Source: Thermodesulfomicrobium sp. WS (GTDB lineage: Bacteria > Desulfobacterota > Desulfovibrionia > Desulfovibrionales > Desulfomicrobiaceae). From it: 64,000 nt of DNA. Positions 27,838 through 38,800 of this stretch are shown here, piece after piece (the first letter of the stretch is position 1; each line of letters begins with the position of its first letter). Location of the stretch: NCBI RefSeq assembly GCF_027925145.1, contig NZ_AP027130.1:1860001-1924000 (forward strand), in the 5' to 3' direction. The notes under the pieces were generated by a model that made no database searches, was not told the DNA's origin, and was given only the letters and a program-made list of their open reading frames with translations. Both the position numbers and the translations under genes were made by a program.

Positions 27838-29637
27838 ATGCCATTTTCCATCGCCAACCTCGTGCGCCGCCTCTGGCAGACCATCGATCTCACCCGTCGT
27901 ATCCTCGTCAACGCTCTGTTCGTGCTCCTCGTGGCAGGCATCCTGCTTGCGGCCCTTGCCGATCGCACCCCCCAAATCCCCGACGCAAGCATCCTGCGCA
28001 TCGAGCTCGCCGGCCCCCTGGTGGAAGAGACCCCAGAGCCCACGGGCATGGAACAGTTCCTCAGCCAGCTTGCCCCGCACATCACCCGGCATGCAGCCAC
28101 CCGCGTCACTGACGTGGTGCGAATACTTCGTGCTGCAGCCCTCGACCCACGCATCGCCCTCATCGAGCTGGACACCCGGGACGTGGAGGCGGATCTGGCC
28201 AAACTCCACATCCTCGCCCAAGAAATCCGCCTCCTGCGCCAAAGCGGCAAGCCGGTATGGACCTACAGCGAGTTCTACACCCAGCCCGCCTATCTCCTGG
28301 CTGCGGCCTGCGACCGGGTGAGCCTGCATCCCTTGGGCGGCGTGCTCCTCACCGGCTTCGGCTTCTACCCCCTGCACTTCAAGAAATTGCTCGATGACCT
28401 GCGCATCGACGTCACTCTGCTGCGGGCCGGCACCTACAAGTCCGCGGCCGAACCCTTGGTGCGCGACTCCATGTCCGAAGAGACCCGTAGCGCCACCCGC
28501 GCCTGGCTCGAGACCTTGTGGCGGGCCTTCCGCATGGATATCGCCGCTTCACGCAACATCCCCGCCGAAGCCATCCACCACTACGCCCAGGGCCTCGACC
28601 GTTTGGTGGTGGAGGCCAACGGCGACGCCGCCCTCGTGGCCCGCCGCCAAGGCCTGGTGGACGCCGTGGAGACCTCCGCCGCCTTCCAGGCCGCCATGGC
28701 CAAACATCTCGGGCGCGACGACCCCAAAGATCTCTCCATCGTGAGCATGGAAGCATACGCCGCCACCCTCTCCCCTTCCCAACCCCAAAAGGACGCCGTG
28801 GCCGTGGTGCGCGCCCAAGGCCCCATCGTGCCGGAAACCGACGGCACCGATGCCATTGCCGCAGACGCCCTGGTGGAGCGTCTGCAAAGGGCTGCAAGCG
28901 ATCCACGCACCCGCGCCCTGGTCCTGCGCCTCGACAGCCCCGGCGGCAGTGCCGCGGCCGCCGAAGACATCCGCGCCGCCCTGGCCCGCATCCGCGACAC
29001 CGGCATGCCGGTGGTGGTCTCCTTCGGTGCCATGGGGGCCTCCGGCGCCTACTGGATCGCCACCGCCGCCACCCGCATCCTGGCCGAGCCCATGACACTC
29101 ACCGGCTCCATCGGCGTTTTCGCCACCATACCCAACCTGACCCGAGCCGCCCAACGCCTGGGGATCACCAGCGACGGTGTAGGCACCACCGAACTGGCGG
29201 ACCAGGCCAACCCGTTGCGCCCCTTGTCCTCCCGCACCACTGCCGCCCTGGAGGCAAGCCTCCAGCACAGCTATCGCCGCTTCCAAGACCTGGTGGCCCA
29301 AGCCCGGGGGTTTGACGCCAGCACCACCAGCCGCCTTGCTCAAGGACAGGTATGGACCGGGGAAGAGGCCAAAGACCTGCGCCTGGTGGATGCCGTGGGC
29401 GGCGAGGACTTGGCGGTCACCATGGCTGCGACCCTGGCCGGCGTGCCCAACGCCCCTGCCCTGGAATTTCGGCCCGAGCCGCAGCCCATGGACCTCCTCT
29501 CCACCCTGGTGCACAGCCATGTCTTCGCCCCGGACATCCGCCTGCTTGCCCCCCTCTCCCCCCTTGCCCGCACCTTGGCCCGCGGCGGGATCTTTGCGTG
29601 GGCTGCGGAGCTCTCCACTGGGTGGACGACCCATTGA
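27838..29637 (+). CDS. sppA: Signal peptide peptidase SppA, long (67K) type
   Basis: 599 residues with an N-terminal membrane anchor (about 20-42, ILVNALFVLLVAGILLAALA). It is the tandem-domain form of SppA. The catalytic lysine is seen at about residue 201 (AGTYKSAAEPLVRD) and the nucleophilic serine at about 402 (FGAMGASGAYW). It degrades cleaved signal peptides in the membrane. AGGGGA precedes the ATG, 9 bp after the hypF stop, so it probably shares that transcript. Confidence 0.93.
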   Translation: MPFSIANLVRRLWQTIDLTRRILVNALFVLLVAGILLAALADRTPQIPDASILRIELAGPLVEETPEPTGMEQFLSQLAPHITRHAATRVTDVVRILRAAALDPRIALIELDTRDVEADLAKLHILAQEIRLLRQSGKPVWTYSEFYTQPAYLLAAACDRVSLHPLGGVLLTGFGFYPLHFKKLLDDLRIDVTLLRAGTYKSAAEPLVRDSMSEETRSATRAWLETLWRAFRMDIAASRNIPAEAIHHYAQGLDRLVVEANGDAALVARRQGLVDAVETSAAFQAAMAKHLGRDDPKDLSIVSMEAYAATLSPSQPQKDAVAVVRAQGPIVPETDGTDAIAADALVERLQRAASDPRTRALVLRLDSPGGSAAAAEDIRAALARIRDTGMPVVVSFGAMGASGAYWIATAATRILAEPMTLTGSIGVFATIPNLTRAAQRLGITSDGVGTTELADQANPLRPLSSRTTAALEASLQHSYRRFQDLVAQARGFDASTTSRLAQGQVWTGEEAKDLRLVDAVGGEDLAVTMAATLAGVPNAPALEFRPEPQPMDLLSTLVHSHVFAPDIRLLAPLSPLARTLARGGIFAWAAELSTGWTTH

Positions 29638-29781
29638 AAACACCGCACGCTTGAGCGTCCTTCTGGCTTTCCAATGAAAATCATTTGATTTTTTTTTGAA
29701 AGCCCGCTGTCTTGCCAAGCGCGCCGCGCCGCCCTAGGAAAAACCGCTTTCCCAATCGCTCTATCCATTATCGAGACTTCT

Positions 29782-32700
29782 ATGCCCCAAAAAGGACCTC
29801 ATATTTCCCTTGCCCCGGAACGCCTGGTCAAACGCGTCCTGGGCCTGCCTTTGGAGGAATTTCAAACCTGGCCGGAATATTTGCAGCAACTGGCCTTGGA
29901 TCTGGCGGAAGAGCTCTTCATCATCCGCTACAACCCCTTCATCGACCCCAAGCTGGTCAAAAAGAGCGTCTTTTCCCGGCTCGACAGCGAGCGCGCGGCC
30001 CTCACCACCGAATACTACCGCGAGCTCAAAGGCTGTCTCACGCGATTCTGGAAGGGGTTCGAACTGGATCAGGCCTTCAAGGCCAAATTGGAGGCACGGC
30101 TGCGCGGCTTCCTCGAGGCGCACCAAGTGGTGACCGAGCCCAATAACCTCATAGAGTGCTCCACCGACGCCACGGACCTACGCATGGAACTGCCTGCCGC
30201 GGTGGTGTTCCCCGAGACCACCCAGCAGGTGCAGGCCATCGTCCGCCTGGCGAACGAGATGAGCTTTCCCATCGTGCCCCGCGGCGGTGGCTCGGGGCTC
30301 ACCGGCGGCGCGGTGCCAGCCAAGCCCCGCACGGTCATCGTGTCCTTAAGCCGCCTCAAATCCATCCTCGACATCAACCCCAAGGCGCGCACCATCACCG
30401 TGCAGTCCGGGGTCATCACCCTCACCGCCATTCAGGCCGCGGCCAAGCATGGGCTGCTCTTCACCGTGGACCCGGCCTCCAAGGCGGCCTCTTCCGTGGG
30501 CGGCAATGTGGCGGAAAACGCCGGCGGGCCCTTTGCCTTCGAATACGGCACCACCCTGGACAACATCCTCGCCTACCGCATGGTGCTGCCCACGGGCGAG
30601 GCCATCCATGTGCGGCGCAAAGACCATCCCTGGCACAAAATCCTGCCTGACGAGACCGCGATCTTCGAGGTCTTCGATGAATACGGGGCCCTCAAAGAGA
30701 CCATCACCCTCAAGGGTGAGGACATCCGCGGCCCAGGCCTGGGCAAAGACGTGACCAACAAGTTTCTCGGCGGGCTTCCGGGGGTGCAAAAAGAAGGGGT
30801 GGACGGCATCATCACGGAAATCACCTTCATCCTCCACCCCAAGCCGGCGTACTCCCGTGTGCTGTGTCTGGAATTCTATGGAGATTCCATGCACAACGCC
30901 ATGCTGGTCATCACCCAGATCGTGGCCTTGCGGGATGCCATCCGCCGCCAGGGGGATGCGGTCAAACTCTCGGCCCTGGAGGAGTTTGGCATCAAGTATG
31001 TCCAGGCCATCGACTACGCCAAAAAATCCAAAAAGTTCGATGGGATTCCCATCTCGGTGCTCATCGTCCAGCTCGATAGCGACGACGAGTTCGCCCTGGA
31101 CGAAGCCGCGGAAAACGTGGTGGCCATCGCCCGAAACTATCCGGGCGTGGACGTATTCGTGGCCCGGGACGCCCAAGAGGCGGAAGTCTTCTGGCACGAC
31201 CGCCACCAGCTCTCGGCCATCGCCAAGCGCACCAGCGGCTTCAAGATCAACGAAGACATCGTCATCCCCCTGACCGCCATCCCGGATTTTGCCGACTTCC
31301 TGGAAGCGCTCAACCTCCACTACCTGGCCCTAGCCTACCGCGACGCCCTGCGGGCCGTCCAAGCCCTGCCCGGTGTGGACGGCGATGACGAATTCATCCG
31401 CATGGAAATGGACGTGGCGGCGGGCATCCTGCGTGGCAAGACCTCCAAGGCCGATCTGCCGGAGCAGCAATTCGAACTGCAGACCTTCTACTTCTTCCAG
31501 CACCTCAAAGGGAAATACCCCAAACGCACCGAAGAGATCAGCAAAATCTTCGAGGAGATGCAGGCTACCCGCATCATCGTGGCCAACCACATGCATGCCG
31601 GCGACGGCAATTGCCACGTCAACCTGCCGGTGAACTCCAACAACCCGCGCATGCTCGCCCGCGCTGAAGAGGCGGTGGAAAAGATCTTCCACAAGGCCAC
31701 GGAGCTCGGCGGACAGGTCTCCGGCGAGCACGGCATCGGCATCACCAAGATCGCCTTCCTGGCAGAAGAAAAGATCGCCGCCCTGCGCGCCTACAAGCGC
31801 AAGGTGGACCCCAACAATATCTTCAACCCCGGAAAGCTCACCCAACGGGACCTGGTGGTGGTGCCCTACACCTTTTCCTTCAACCGCCTCATCCAGGACA
31901 TCACCAAGACCGCGCTTCCGGGCAAAGAAAAGCTCATCGCGCTGCTCACCAATATCCAGACCTGCACCCGCTGCGGCAAATGCAAGCAGGTCTGCCCCAT
32001 GTATCTGCCCCAAAAAGGGCTGCTCTTTCATCCGCGCAACAAGAACATCACGTTGGGTGCGCTCGTGGAGGCCATCTACTATTCCCAGCTCCACCACGGG
32101 GAACCCGAGGCCAGGCTATTGCGCGAGCTACACCGCATTTTGGAGCATTGCACCGCCTGCGGCAAATGCTTTGCCATCTGCCCGGTGAAGATCCGCACCC
32201 AGGACGTCACCCTGCACCTGCGTACCTATCTCGAAGACAAAGGCATGGGCGGCCACCCGTTCAAAAACCGCGTGCTCCATCTGCTTGCCCAGGACCCACA
32301 AAAGACCTTGCCCAAAGTGGCCAAGCTGGCAGGCATCGGCGCCATGGTCCAGGACAAGGCCGTGCGCCTGCTGCCGGCCTCCTGGCGCAGCCGCCTGACG
32401 CACCCCATGCTGCGCACCGCCACGCCGCAGCTGGAATTTCGCAACCTGAGCCAAACCCTGGGCCTTACCCGCCACAACATCTTCACCCCCAAAGAAGGCG
32501 GGTCCAAGGCGGTGCTCTATTTCCCCGGTTGCGGGGCAAGTCTCTTTTACCGCAGCATCGGCCTTGCCGCAGTACGCCTGCTTTTGGGGGCTGGGGTCAC
32601 GGTGGTGCTTGCCCCGGAGCACCTGTGCTGCGGCTATCCGCTGCTCGCCTCCGGATGCCGCGAGGCCTTCGAGCGGGTGGGACAGACCAACCAAAAAATC

Positions 32701-33324
32701 CTGGAAAAAACCCTCGCCCAGGCGCAATCGGCAGGCTTTGCCGTGAGCGCGGTGCTCACTGCCTGCGGCACCTGCCGGGAAGGCATCCACGGCTACCGCC
32801 TGCGCGGTGCAGGCTCCACGGACGTGGAGCACATGGACGTGACCCAATGGATCGTGCGCCAAGCCGCCTGGACCGCGCCCAGCCCCGGCCCGCTCCTCTA
32901 CCACGCCGCCTGCCACCAGGAATGGACCGGCGCCCCGGCGCTCAAGGCCGCAGACCTCTATGCCGCGGCCCTCACCCGGATCACTGGGGCAAAGGTACAC
33001 ATCAGCCCGTATTGCTGCGCCGAATCGGGCCTTGGGGCCATGAGTTCTCCAGCCATCTACAACCGCTTGCGCTCCCGCAAGACCGAACAACTGGCCCAGG
33101 ACCTGGCGGACTACCCCGCAGACCGCCCCATCGTGGTGGGCTGCCCTTCCTGCCGCATCGGCATCGCCCGCTGCCTCGGGGAGATGGGCATCAGCCGGCC
33201 CGTGCTCCACACCGTGGAGTTTCTCGCCCAAAGCCTGGATGGTCCGGGCTGGGCCAAAAACCTCCTGCGCCGGATCCGAGGGGCATCCAGCCGTGACGGG
33301 GTGTGCACGGTAGCCATGAAGTAG
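29782..33324 (+). CDS. FAD-linked oxidase/Fe-S protein, probable D-lactate (2-hydroxyacid) dehydrogenase
   Basis: 1180 residues. The N-terminal half is a FAD_binding_4 oxidase (PRGGGSGLTGGAVPAK, VGGNVAENAGGPFAFEYG) with its C-terminal cap (NHMHAGDGNCHVNLP, SGEHGIGITK). Two [4Fe-4S] motifs follow, CTRCGKCKQVCP (~728) and CTACGKCFAICP (~792). The end has two cysteine-rich CCG-type segments (LYFPGCGASLFYRS ... LCCGYPLLASGC and YHAACHQEW ... YCCAESGLG). This is the GlcD-plus-GlcF architecture in one chain. In sulfate reducers such proteins oxidise lactate and pass electrons to the quinone pool, but the substrate cannot be read from sequence. The ribosome-binding site is weak (GAGA). Confidence 0.88.
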   Translation: MPQKGPHISLAPERLVKRVLGLPLEEFQTWPEYLQQLALDLAEELFIIRYNPFIDPKLVKKSVFSRLDSERAALTTEYYRELKGCLTRFWKGFELDQAFKAKLEARLRGFLEAHQVVTEPNNLIECSTDATDLRMELPAAVVFPETTQQVQAIVRLANEMSFPIVPRGGGSGLTGGAVPAKPRTVIVSLSRLKSILDINPKARTITVQSGVITLTAIQAAAKHGLLFTVDPASKAASSVGGNVAENAGGPFAFEYGTTLDNILAYRMVLPTGEAIHVRRKDHPWHKILPDETAIFEVFDEYGALKETITLKGEDIRGPGLGKDVTNKFLGGLPGVQKEGVDGIITEITFILHPKPAYSRVLCLEFYGDSMHNAMLVITQIVALRDAIRRQGDAVKLSALEEFGIKYVQAIDYAKKSKKFDGIPISVLIVQLDSDDEFALDEAAENVVAIARNYPGVDVFVARDAQEAEVFWHDRHQLSAIAKRTSGFKINEDIVIPLTAIPDFADFLEALNLHYLALAYRDALRAVQALPGVDGDDEFIRMEMDVAAGILRGKTSKADLPEQQFELQTFYFFQHLKGKYPKRTEEISKIFEEMQATRIIVANHMHAGDGNCHVNLPVNSNNPRMLARAEEAVEKIFHKATELGGQVSGEHGIGITKIAFLAEEKIAALRAYKRKVDPNNIFNPGKLTQRDLVVVPYTFSFNRLIQDITKTALPGKEKLIALLTNIQTCTRCGKCKQVCPMYLPQKGLLFHPRNKNITLGALVEAIYYSQLHHGEPEARLLRELHRILEHCTACGKCFAICPVKIRTQDVTLHLRTYLEDKGMGGHPFKNRVLHLLAQDPQKTLPKVAKLAGIGAMVQDKAVRLLPASWRSRLTHPMLRTATPQLEFRNLSQTLGLTRHNIFTPKEGGSKAVLYFPGCGASLFYRSIGLAAVRLLLGAGVTVVLAPEHLCCGYPLLASGCREAFERVGQTNQKILEKTLAQAQSAGFAVSAVLTACGTCREGIHGYRLRGAGSTDVEHMDVTQWIVRQAAWTAPSPGPLLYHAACHQEWTGAPALKAADLYAAALTRITGAKVHISPYCCAESGLGAMSSPAIYNRLRSRKTEQLAQDLADYPADRPIVVGCPSCRIGIARCLGEMGISRPVLHTVEFLAQSLDGPGWAKNLLRRIRGASSRDGVCTVAMK

Positions 33325-33326
33325 CC

Positions 33327-33749
33327 ATGCGCGTCCTGGGCATCGATTTTGGCATCAAACGCGTGGGCCTCGCCGTGGGCTCCACCCAGACCGGCCTCGT
33401 CCGGCCGCTTGGCGTCATCCATCGCACCACCCGCAAGGCCTTGTGGGAGGAACTCCTCGCCGTCATCGCCCGGGAGCAGGTCCAGGCCATTGCCCTGGGC
33501 TATCCCGCCCTGGAAAGCGGAGCAGACAGCGAGACCTGCCGCCAGGTGCGCAACTTTCGTGACCATCTGGCCCGGCACACGCCGCTGCCCATCACCCTCG
33601 TCAACGAAGCCTACACCACGGCCGAGGCACTGCAGCGCCTGGCCGAGGCCGGGATTCCGGCCTCCCGGCGCCAGGAGATGCGCGACGCCATGGCCGCGGT
33701 GGGCATCGTGGAGAGCTTCCTTCGCCAATGCTCCGACGCATCAGCCTGA
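33327..33749 (+). CDS. ruvX: Putative pre-16S rRNA nuclease, YqgF/RuvX
   Basis: 140 residues with the RNase H-like fold of YqgF: LGIDFGIKRVGLAVG at the N-terminus with the first acidic residue, LVNEAYTTAEA in the middle, and RDAMAAVGIVESFL at the end. The family takes part in 16S rRNA 5'-end maturation. The start at 33327 matches the family N-terminus; the frame is open eight codons further up into the dehydrogenase gene. It overlaps mltG by 22 bp. Confidence 0.9.
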   Translation: MRVLGIDFGIKRVGLAVGSTQTGLVRPLGVIHRTTRKALWEELLAVIAREQVQAIALGYPALESGADSETCRQVRNFRDHLARHTPLPITLVNEAYTTAEALQRLAEAGIPASRRQEMRDAMAAVGIVESFLRQCSDASA

Positions 33750-34777
33750 TTCTCGCAGGCGGAGCCCTCCTGTGCGCCCTGGCCGGCGCCGGCGCCTGGG
33801 GGCTGCACCGCTACCTCACCACGCCCCTGGACCCCGCAGGCCCCCCGATCATTTTTTCGGTCCAGCGGGGCGAAGGCACCGAAGCGGTCATCGCCCGCCT
33901 GGCAGAAGCCGGGTTGGTGCGTACCCCCCGCCTTCTTGCCGCCGTTGCCCGCATCGGGGGAAGCAACCTGCGCGCTGGTGAGTTTTCCCTCAGCGCCGCC
34001 ATGAGCCCCCAGCAAATCCTCTGGACCCTGCGCTTTGGCCCACCAGTGCGCTACCGGGTCACCCTCCCCGAAGGGCTCACCCTGACGCAGACCGCAGCCC
34101 GCGTGGCCGAAACCGGGCTCACGTCCGCCGAGGCCTTCCTCGCCCTGTGTGCGGACCCCCAATTTGTCCAAGCCCAAGGGATCCCCGCCCCCAACCTGGA
34201 GGGCTATCTCTTTCCCGACACCTACTTCTTCGAGCGTCCCCAAGGCGGCGACCCGCGCCCCCTGGTGGAGGCCATGATCCACCGTTTCCGCGTCGCCACC
34301 CGGGACCTGCCCACGGCCCAGGACCCCAAGGCCCTGCACCAGACCGTCATCCTCGCCTCCATCGTGGAAAAGGAAACCGCCCTCCCCGAGGAGCGTCCGC
34401 GGGTAGCCGGCGTGTACACCAACCGCCTGGCCCGAGGTATGCTGCTGCAGGCCGACCCCACAGTCCTCTACGGCCTGGGGCCGACCTTCTTGGGCGAGCT
34501 CACCACCGCCCACCTGAAGGACACCGCCAATCCCTACAACACCTACGCCCACCCCGGGCTTCCCCCCGGCCCCATCTGCTCTCCCGGGCTCGCAGCACTT
34601 CAGGCCGCCGCCAACCCGGAAGCCCACGCCTACCTCTACTTCGTGGCCACCGGCGATGGCGGGCATACCTTCAGCCGCACCCTGGCCGAACACGCCAAGG
34701 CGGTGGAGCGCTACCGCCAACGCCGCAACTCCCAAAGCCCAAGACCACGCCCCATGGACGCGGAGGCATCACCATAG
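33728..34777 (+). CDS. mltG: Endolytic murein transglycosylase MltG
   Basis: 349 residues with an N-terminal membrane helix (LILAGGALLCALAGAGAW). The YceG/MltG domain contains EGYLFPDTYFF and the catalytic glutamate in ILASIVEKETA, with PTVLYGLG, NPYNTYAHPGLPPGPICSPG and YLYFVATGDGGH near the end. It cuts nascent glycan strands and sets peptidoglycan chain length. Overlap with ruvX is usual for this pair. It converges on the HD-GYP regulator 17 bp away. Confidence 0.93.
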   Translation: MLRRISLILAGGALLCALAGAGAWGLHRYLTTPLDPAGPPIIFSVQRGEGTEAVIARLAEAGLVRTPRLLAAVARIGGSNLRAGEFSLSAAMSPQQILWTLRFGPPVRYRVTLPEGLTLTQTAARVAETGLTSAEAFLALCADPQFVQAQGIPAPNLEGYLFPDTYFFERPQGGDPRPLVEAMIHRFRVATRDLPTAQDPKALHQTVILASIVEKETALPEERPRVAGVYTNRLARGMLLQADPTVLYGLGPTFLGELTTAHLKDTANPYNTYAHPGLPPGPICSPGLAALQAAANPEAHAYLYFVATGDGGHTFSRTLAEHAKAVERYRQRRNSQSPRPRPMDAEASP

Positions 34778-34794
34778 CATCCGCCCCAGAAGGC

Positions 34795-35898
34795 CTAGAG
34801 GGCCAAGGCCTCACGCTGTTCTTCCGACTCCACGTAGCGCAGGGCGATCTCCCGCATGGCCTCGTGCTCGGCAGTGAAAACGTCCGTGAGTAGGGGATCG
34901 AAATGGGTGCCGCGGCCTTGGGCGATGATGGCCACGGCCTGGGAGTGGGGGAAAGGCGGCTTGTACACCCGGCGGCAGATGAGGGCGTCATACACGTCGG
35001 CCAAGGCCATGATGCGCGCCGAAAGCGGGATGGCCTCGCCACGCAGTCCTTCGGGATAGCCGGAGCCATCCCATTTTTCATGGTGATAGCAGGCCACGTC
35101 CTTGGCCACCTGCAAAAAGGGGATGGAGCCGAGCTTCTTTTCCACACGGCAGATGACCTCCCGGCCCAACAGGGTATGCCGCTTCATGGCCTCGAACTCC
35201 TCGGCGGACAACGGGCCTGCCTTGAGCAGGATGGCGTCCGGGATGCCTACCTTGCCGATATCGTGGAGAGGGCTGGAAAGGACGAGGGACTCGATAAAGT
35301 CCTCACCGATAACCTGCGCGAACTGGGGAAGACGCCGGGCGGCAGTGGCGATATGCTCCACGTAGGCCTGTACCCGCTGGATGTGCTCGCCCGTCTCCGG
35401 GTCCCGGTATTCCGCCAGGGCGGCCATGCTCTCGATGGTCGCCTGCTGGATGCGCAAGAGCTCCTTGGTGCGCTCGCGCACCAAACGCTCGAGGTTTTCG
35501 TTGTGTTCCCGAAGCCTGCGCTGGGTCTGCACCAAAAGCAAATGCGTGCGCACCCGCGCCAGGAGCTCTTCCATCTCGAAGGGCTTGCTCACGTAATCCA
35601 CCGCCCCCAGGGCAAGCCCATGGGCCTTGTCGTGCGCATCGCTCAAGGCGGAGACCAAAAGCACCGGGATGTCTGCGGTGCGCGGATCCTCCTTGAGGCG
35701 GGAAAGCACCGCATAGCCGTCCATATCCGGCATCATGATGTCGAGGAGGATGAGATCCGGACGAAAGCGCACGGCCATGTCCAGGGCCGTCGGTCCATCG
35801 GTGGCCACAGCCACGTCGTAATAGTCCCCCAGCATCGCCACCAGCATATCCAAATTGGCGCGAGTATCATCCACGGCCAGGATGGTCTGCTGCTCCAT
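34795..35898 (-). CDS. Response regulator with HD-GYP output domain
   Basis: 367 residues. The receiver domain (1-120) is canonical: AVDD near the start, LILLDIMMPDMDG with the phospho-acceptor Asp, and VSKPFEME with the conserved Lys. A coiled-coil linker leads to an HD-GYP domain with SSPLHDIGKVGIPD and YHHEKWDGSGYPEGLRGE, all key metal and GYP residues present. It should hydrolyse cyclic di-GMP when phosphorylated. It overlaps the end of the hybrid kinase gene by 32 bp and is almost certainly its partner. AGGAGA lies six bases before the ATG. Confidence 0.93.
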   Translation of the reverse strand: MEQQTILAVDDTRANLDMLVAMLGDYYDVAVATDGPTALDMAVRFRPDLILLDIMMPDMDGYAVLSRLKEDPRTADIPVLLVSALSDAHDKAHGLALGAVDYVSKPFEMEELLARVRTHLLLVQTQRRLREHNENLERLVRERTKELLRIQQATIESMAALAEYRDPETGEHIQRVQAYVEHIATAARRLPQFAQVIGEDFIESLVLSSPLHDIGKVGIPDAILLKAGPLSAEEFEAMKRHTLLGREVICRVEKKLGSIPFLQVAKDVACYHHEKWDGSGYPEGLRGEAIPLSARIMALADVYDALICRRVYKPPFPHSQAVAIIAQGRGTHFDPLLTDVFTAEHEAMREIALRYVESEEQREALAL

Positions 35899-38800
35899 GC
35901 CCGCTCTCCTCGTGTTGCATCACCATGTTCCGCAACTGGTCCACCAATTCCCGTGCCCTGTCAAAGGCATATTCCGCAAGGCACCGATCCATCTCCGGGA
36001 TCACCGCCTCAGCTTCAGGGCGGAAACAGCCCCGAAGCTGCTCCCAGAGCTGACGGGCAGGCCTGGGCCGACGCGCTTCCACGGCCACCGCCAATTGCTC
36101 CAAAGCCTGCGCCGGATCGCGCACCCCACACGCCGAAGCGCAGGGAGCCGCCGCAGCGCCTTCTTTTTCGCCCAAGGCACAGCGCACCTCATGGACAAAA
36201 GTGGCCAGGGCCTGACGCAACGACTCGTCCACATCGGCATTCCAACTCCCAGAACGCAAGTCCTCTTCCACCTTGCTGGCCGCGGCATACAGGGCCGCAG
36301 CCCCGGCGTTTCCGGCAATCCCCCGCAGGGCGTGGACCTTGGCGCGGGCGGCATCAAGTTCCCCCCGCTCCACGAGCGCACGGACTTCCGTATCCAGATC
36401 GCGGTACGCCTCCACCATGTCCCCCAGCAGACGCACATACGCCTCGGTGTCGCCGCCCATGCGCTCCACGGCCTCGTCCACCTTCCATCCAGGACGGGAA
36501 CGCAAAAAGGCAAGCCCCGTGGGTTGGGCCGGCGTGACCTCCTCCGGGCGCTCCTGCCGCTGCACCGGCACGAAACGCCCAAGGACTTCGAAGAGATGGG
36601 CGATATTCACCGGTTTGGACACATGGTCCACCATGCCGGCCGCCTGCATGCGCTGCCGTTCTTCCGCCAAGGCGTAGGCGGTCATGGCCACCACCGGCAG
36701 GTGGGGAGCGCGGGCGTGAATGCGGCGGGTGGCCTCCAGGCCGTCCATGTCCGGCATCTCCACGTCCATGAGGACCACATCGAAAGGCCGCTGCAGCGCG
36801 GCTTCCACCGCTGCAGTACCGGTATCCACCACCTGGACCGAAAGCCCCGCCCCCTCCAAAATCCCTTGAATGATCTGCTGGTTGAGGGGGTTATCCTCCG
36901 CCACCAAGACAGTCCCCTGCGCCCGCCAGGCGCCTGCCGCCTGCGGACGCGGCGCGGCCGCCTCCCCCAACAGGGCGGACAGAAGACGTGGAGGCAGCAC
37001 CGGCCGCTCCAGGACCGCGTCCACCGCCACCTGCGGCCATAGGGGGGCGTCCTGCCCGGAAGAGACCAGCGCCACAAACCGCCCCCCAGGCCGCAAAAGA
37101 GCTGCTGCAGCCTGGGCCTCGGAGGCGGAAATCTCGGCGCAGGCCACCACCGCCGCGGCCGGCTCGGACAGCGCCTCTCGGGCCTCCTGGGCCGAAGCCG
37201 CCGCCACCGGCCGCAAGCCGAGGAACTCCACCGCCAAGGCCACAGCGGCCCGGATCGCGGGCCGGCAATCCAGCACCACCACGGTGCCGCCAGCCAGCTG
37301 CGGCGGCACGGGGATGGCCGCATCCGCCACGTCCCGATCGCATTGGAGGATCACATGCACGCGTGTGCCTTCGCCCAATTGGCTCTCCAAATGGATGGAA
37401 CCGCCCATGAGCCGCACCAGCTCCGCGGTGATGGCCAGGCCCAACCCCGTGCCCCCATAGCGCCGGGCCGTGGACGCATCCGCCTGCGCGAAAGGCTCCA
37501 GCACGCGAGCAAGGTCTTCCGGCCGCATGCCCACCCCTGTATCGCGCACCACCATGCGCAGCCACCAGCCGTCGTCGCCGCGAGGCTCAGCGCGCATACG
37601 GATCTCGATTTCTCCCTGCTCGGTGAACTTGGCGGCATTGCCCGCCAGGTTGACGAGGATCTGGGAGAGCCGCAGGCCGTCGGCCACAAGCGTCCATGGC
37701 ACCGATGGCTCCACGGCCACGATGAGTTCCACGTCTTTGCCGCGCAGCCGCTCGCCCACCACGGTAGCCACGTTTTCAAGCACATCGAAGACCGCCACAC
37801 TGCTGCGCTCCAAGGTGAGCTTGCCGGCCTCGATCTTGGAGAAGTCCAAGATGTCATTGAGTAATCCCAAGAGGGCCTGGGCTGCCCCTTGGGCCTTTTC
37901 CAGATAGTCGCGCTGCTTGGGCGAAAGGGAGGTCTGCAGGGCCAAGTGGAGCATACCCAAGACCGCATGCATGGGGGTGCGGATTTCGTGGCTCATGGCC
38001 GCAAGGAACCGGCCCTTGGCCTGACTGGCGGCCTCGGCGGCCTCGGCCAGGGAGCGTGCCCGCTCCATGGCCACACGCAGCTTGTGGTTGGCATCGGCCA
38101 AGGCGCGTTCCGCAGCTTTCCGCTCGGAAATATCCACGAGGCATTCCAGGAACTTCTCTTCGCCATGCACCGAAATCCGCCGCACGGAATGGAGCAGGTC
38201 GCGCTCTGTTCCATCAGGACAACGAAAAGAGCGCTCAAAGCTCCCCTCGCCCGAGACCGGGCACTGGCCATGGGCCCCAGGGCAAATGGACTGGGAACAC
38301 TTGTGCCCAATGATGGCGCCCGCCGACATCCCCAAAAGCCGCTCGGCTTCGCCATTGATCCGTTCCACCTCCTGCGTGGCCGCATCCACCACCACAATCC
38401 CCACCGGCAGACTTTCCAGCAAGGCCTGCTGGAACTCCACCGATTGCCGCAGCTCCGCCTCCATCTTTTTGCGCGCCGAGATATCCTCGTGCACGGAGAC
38501 GAAATGGGTCACGCGCCCGGTATCGTCCCGCACCGGGCTGACCATCACCTGCCCCCAGAATACCGTACCGTCCTCGAAACGGTAGGAGAGTTCGCCGCTC
38601 CAGGGACGGCCTTGGGCCAAGGCCGCACGCATGGCGGTGACATTTTCTTCACTATAGCCGGAATGCAGGCGAAAGACGTCGTGGCCCACGAGCTCGGAGG
38701 CGGCATACCCGGTCATCCGCGTGCATGCGGCATTGGCAAAGAGCACCGTCCCCGTGGTATCCGTCACCACGATGGCCACAGGACTCTGCTCCGCAGCGGC

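Noticed and set aside
29665-29704. AT-rich inverted repeat and T-run between sppA and the dehydrogenase as a terminator
   Set aside because: The short AAAATCA/TGATTTT stem is almost all A-T and too weak; the outer GGCTTTC/GAAAGCC pair encloses the T-run, which is not terminator geometry.
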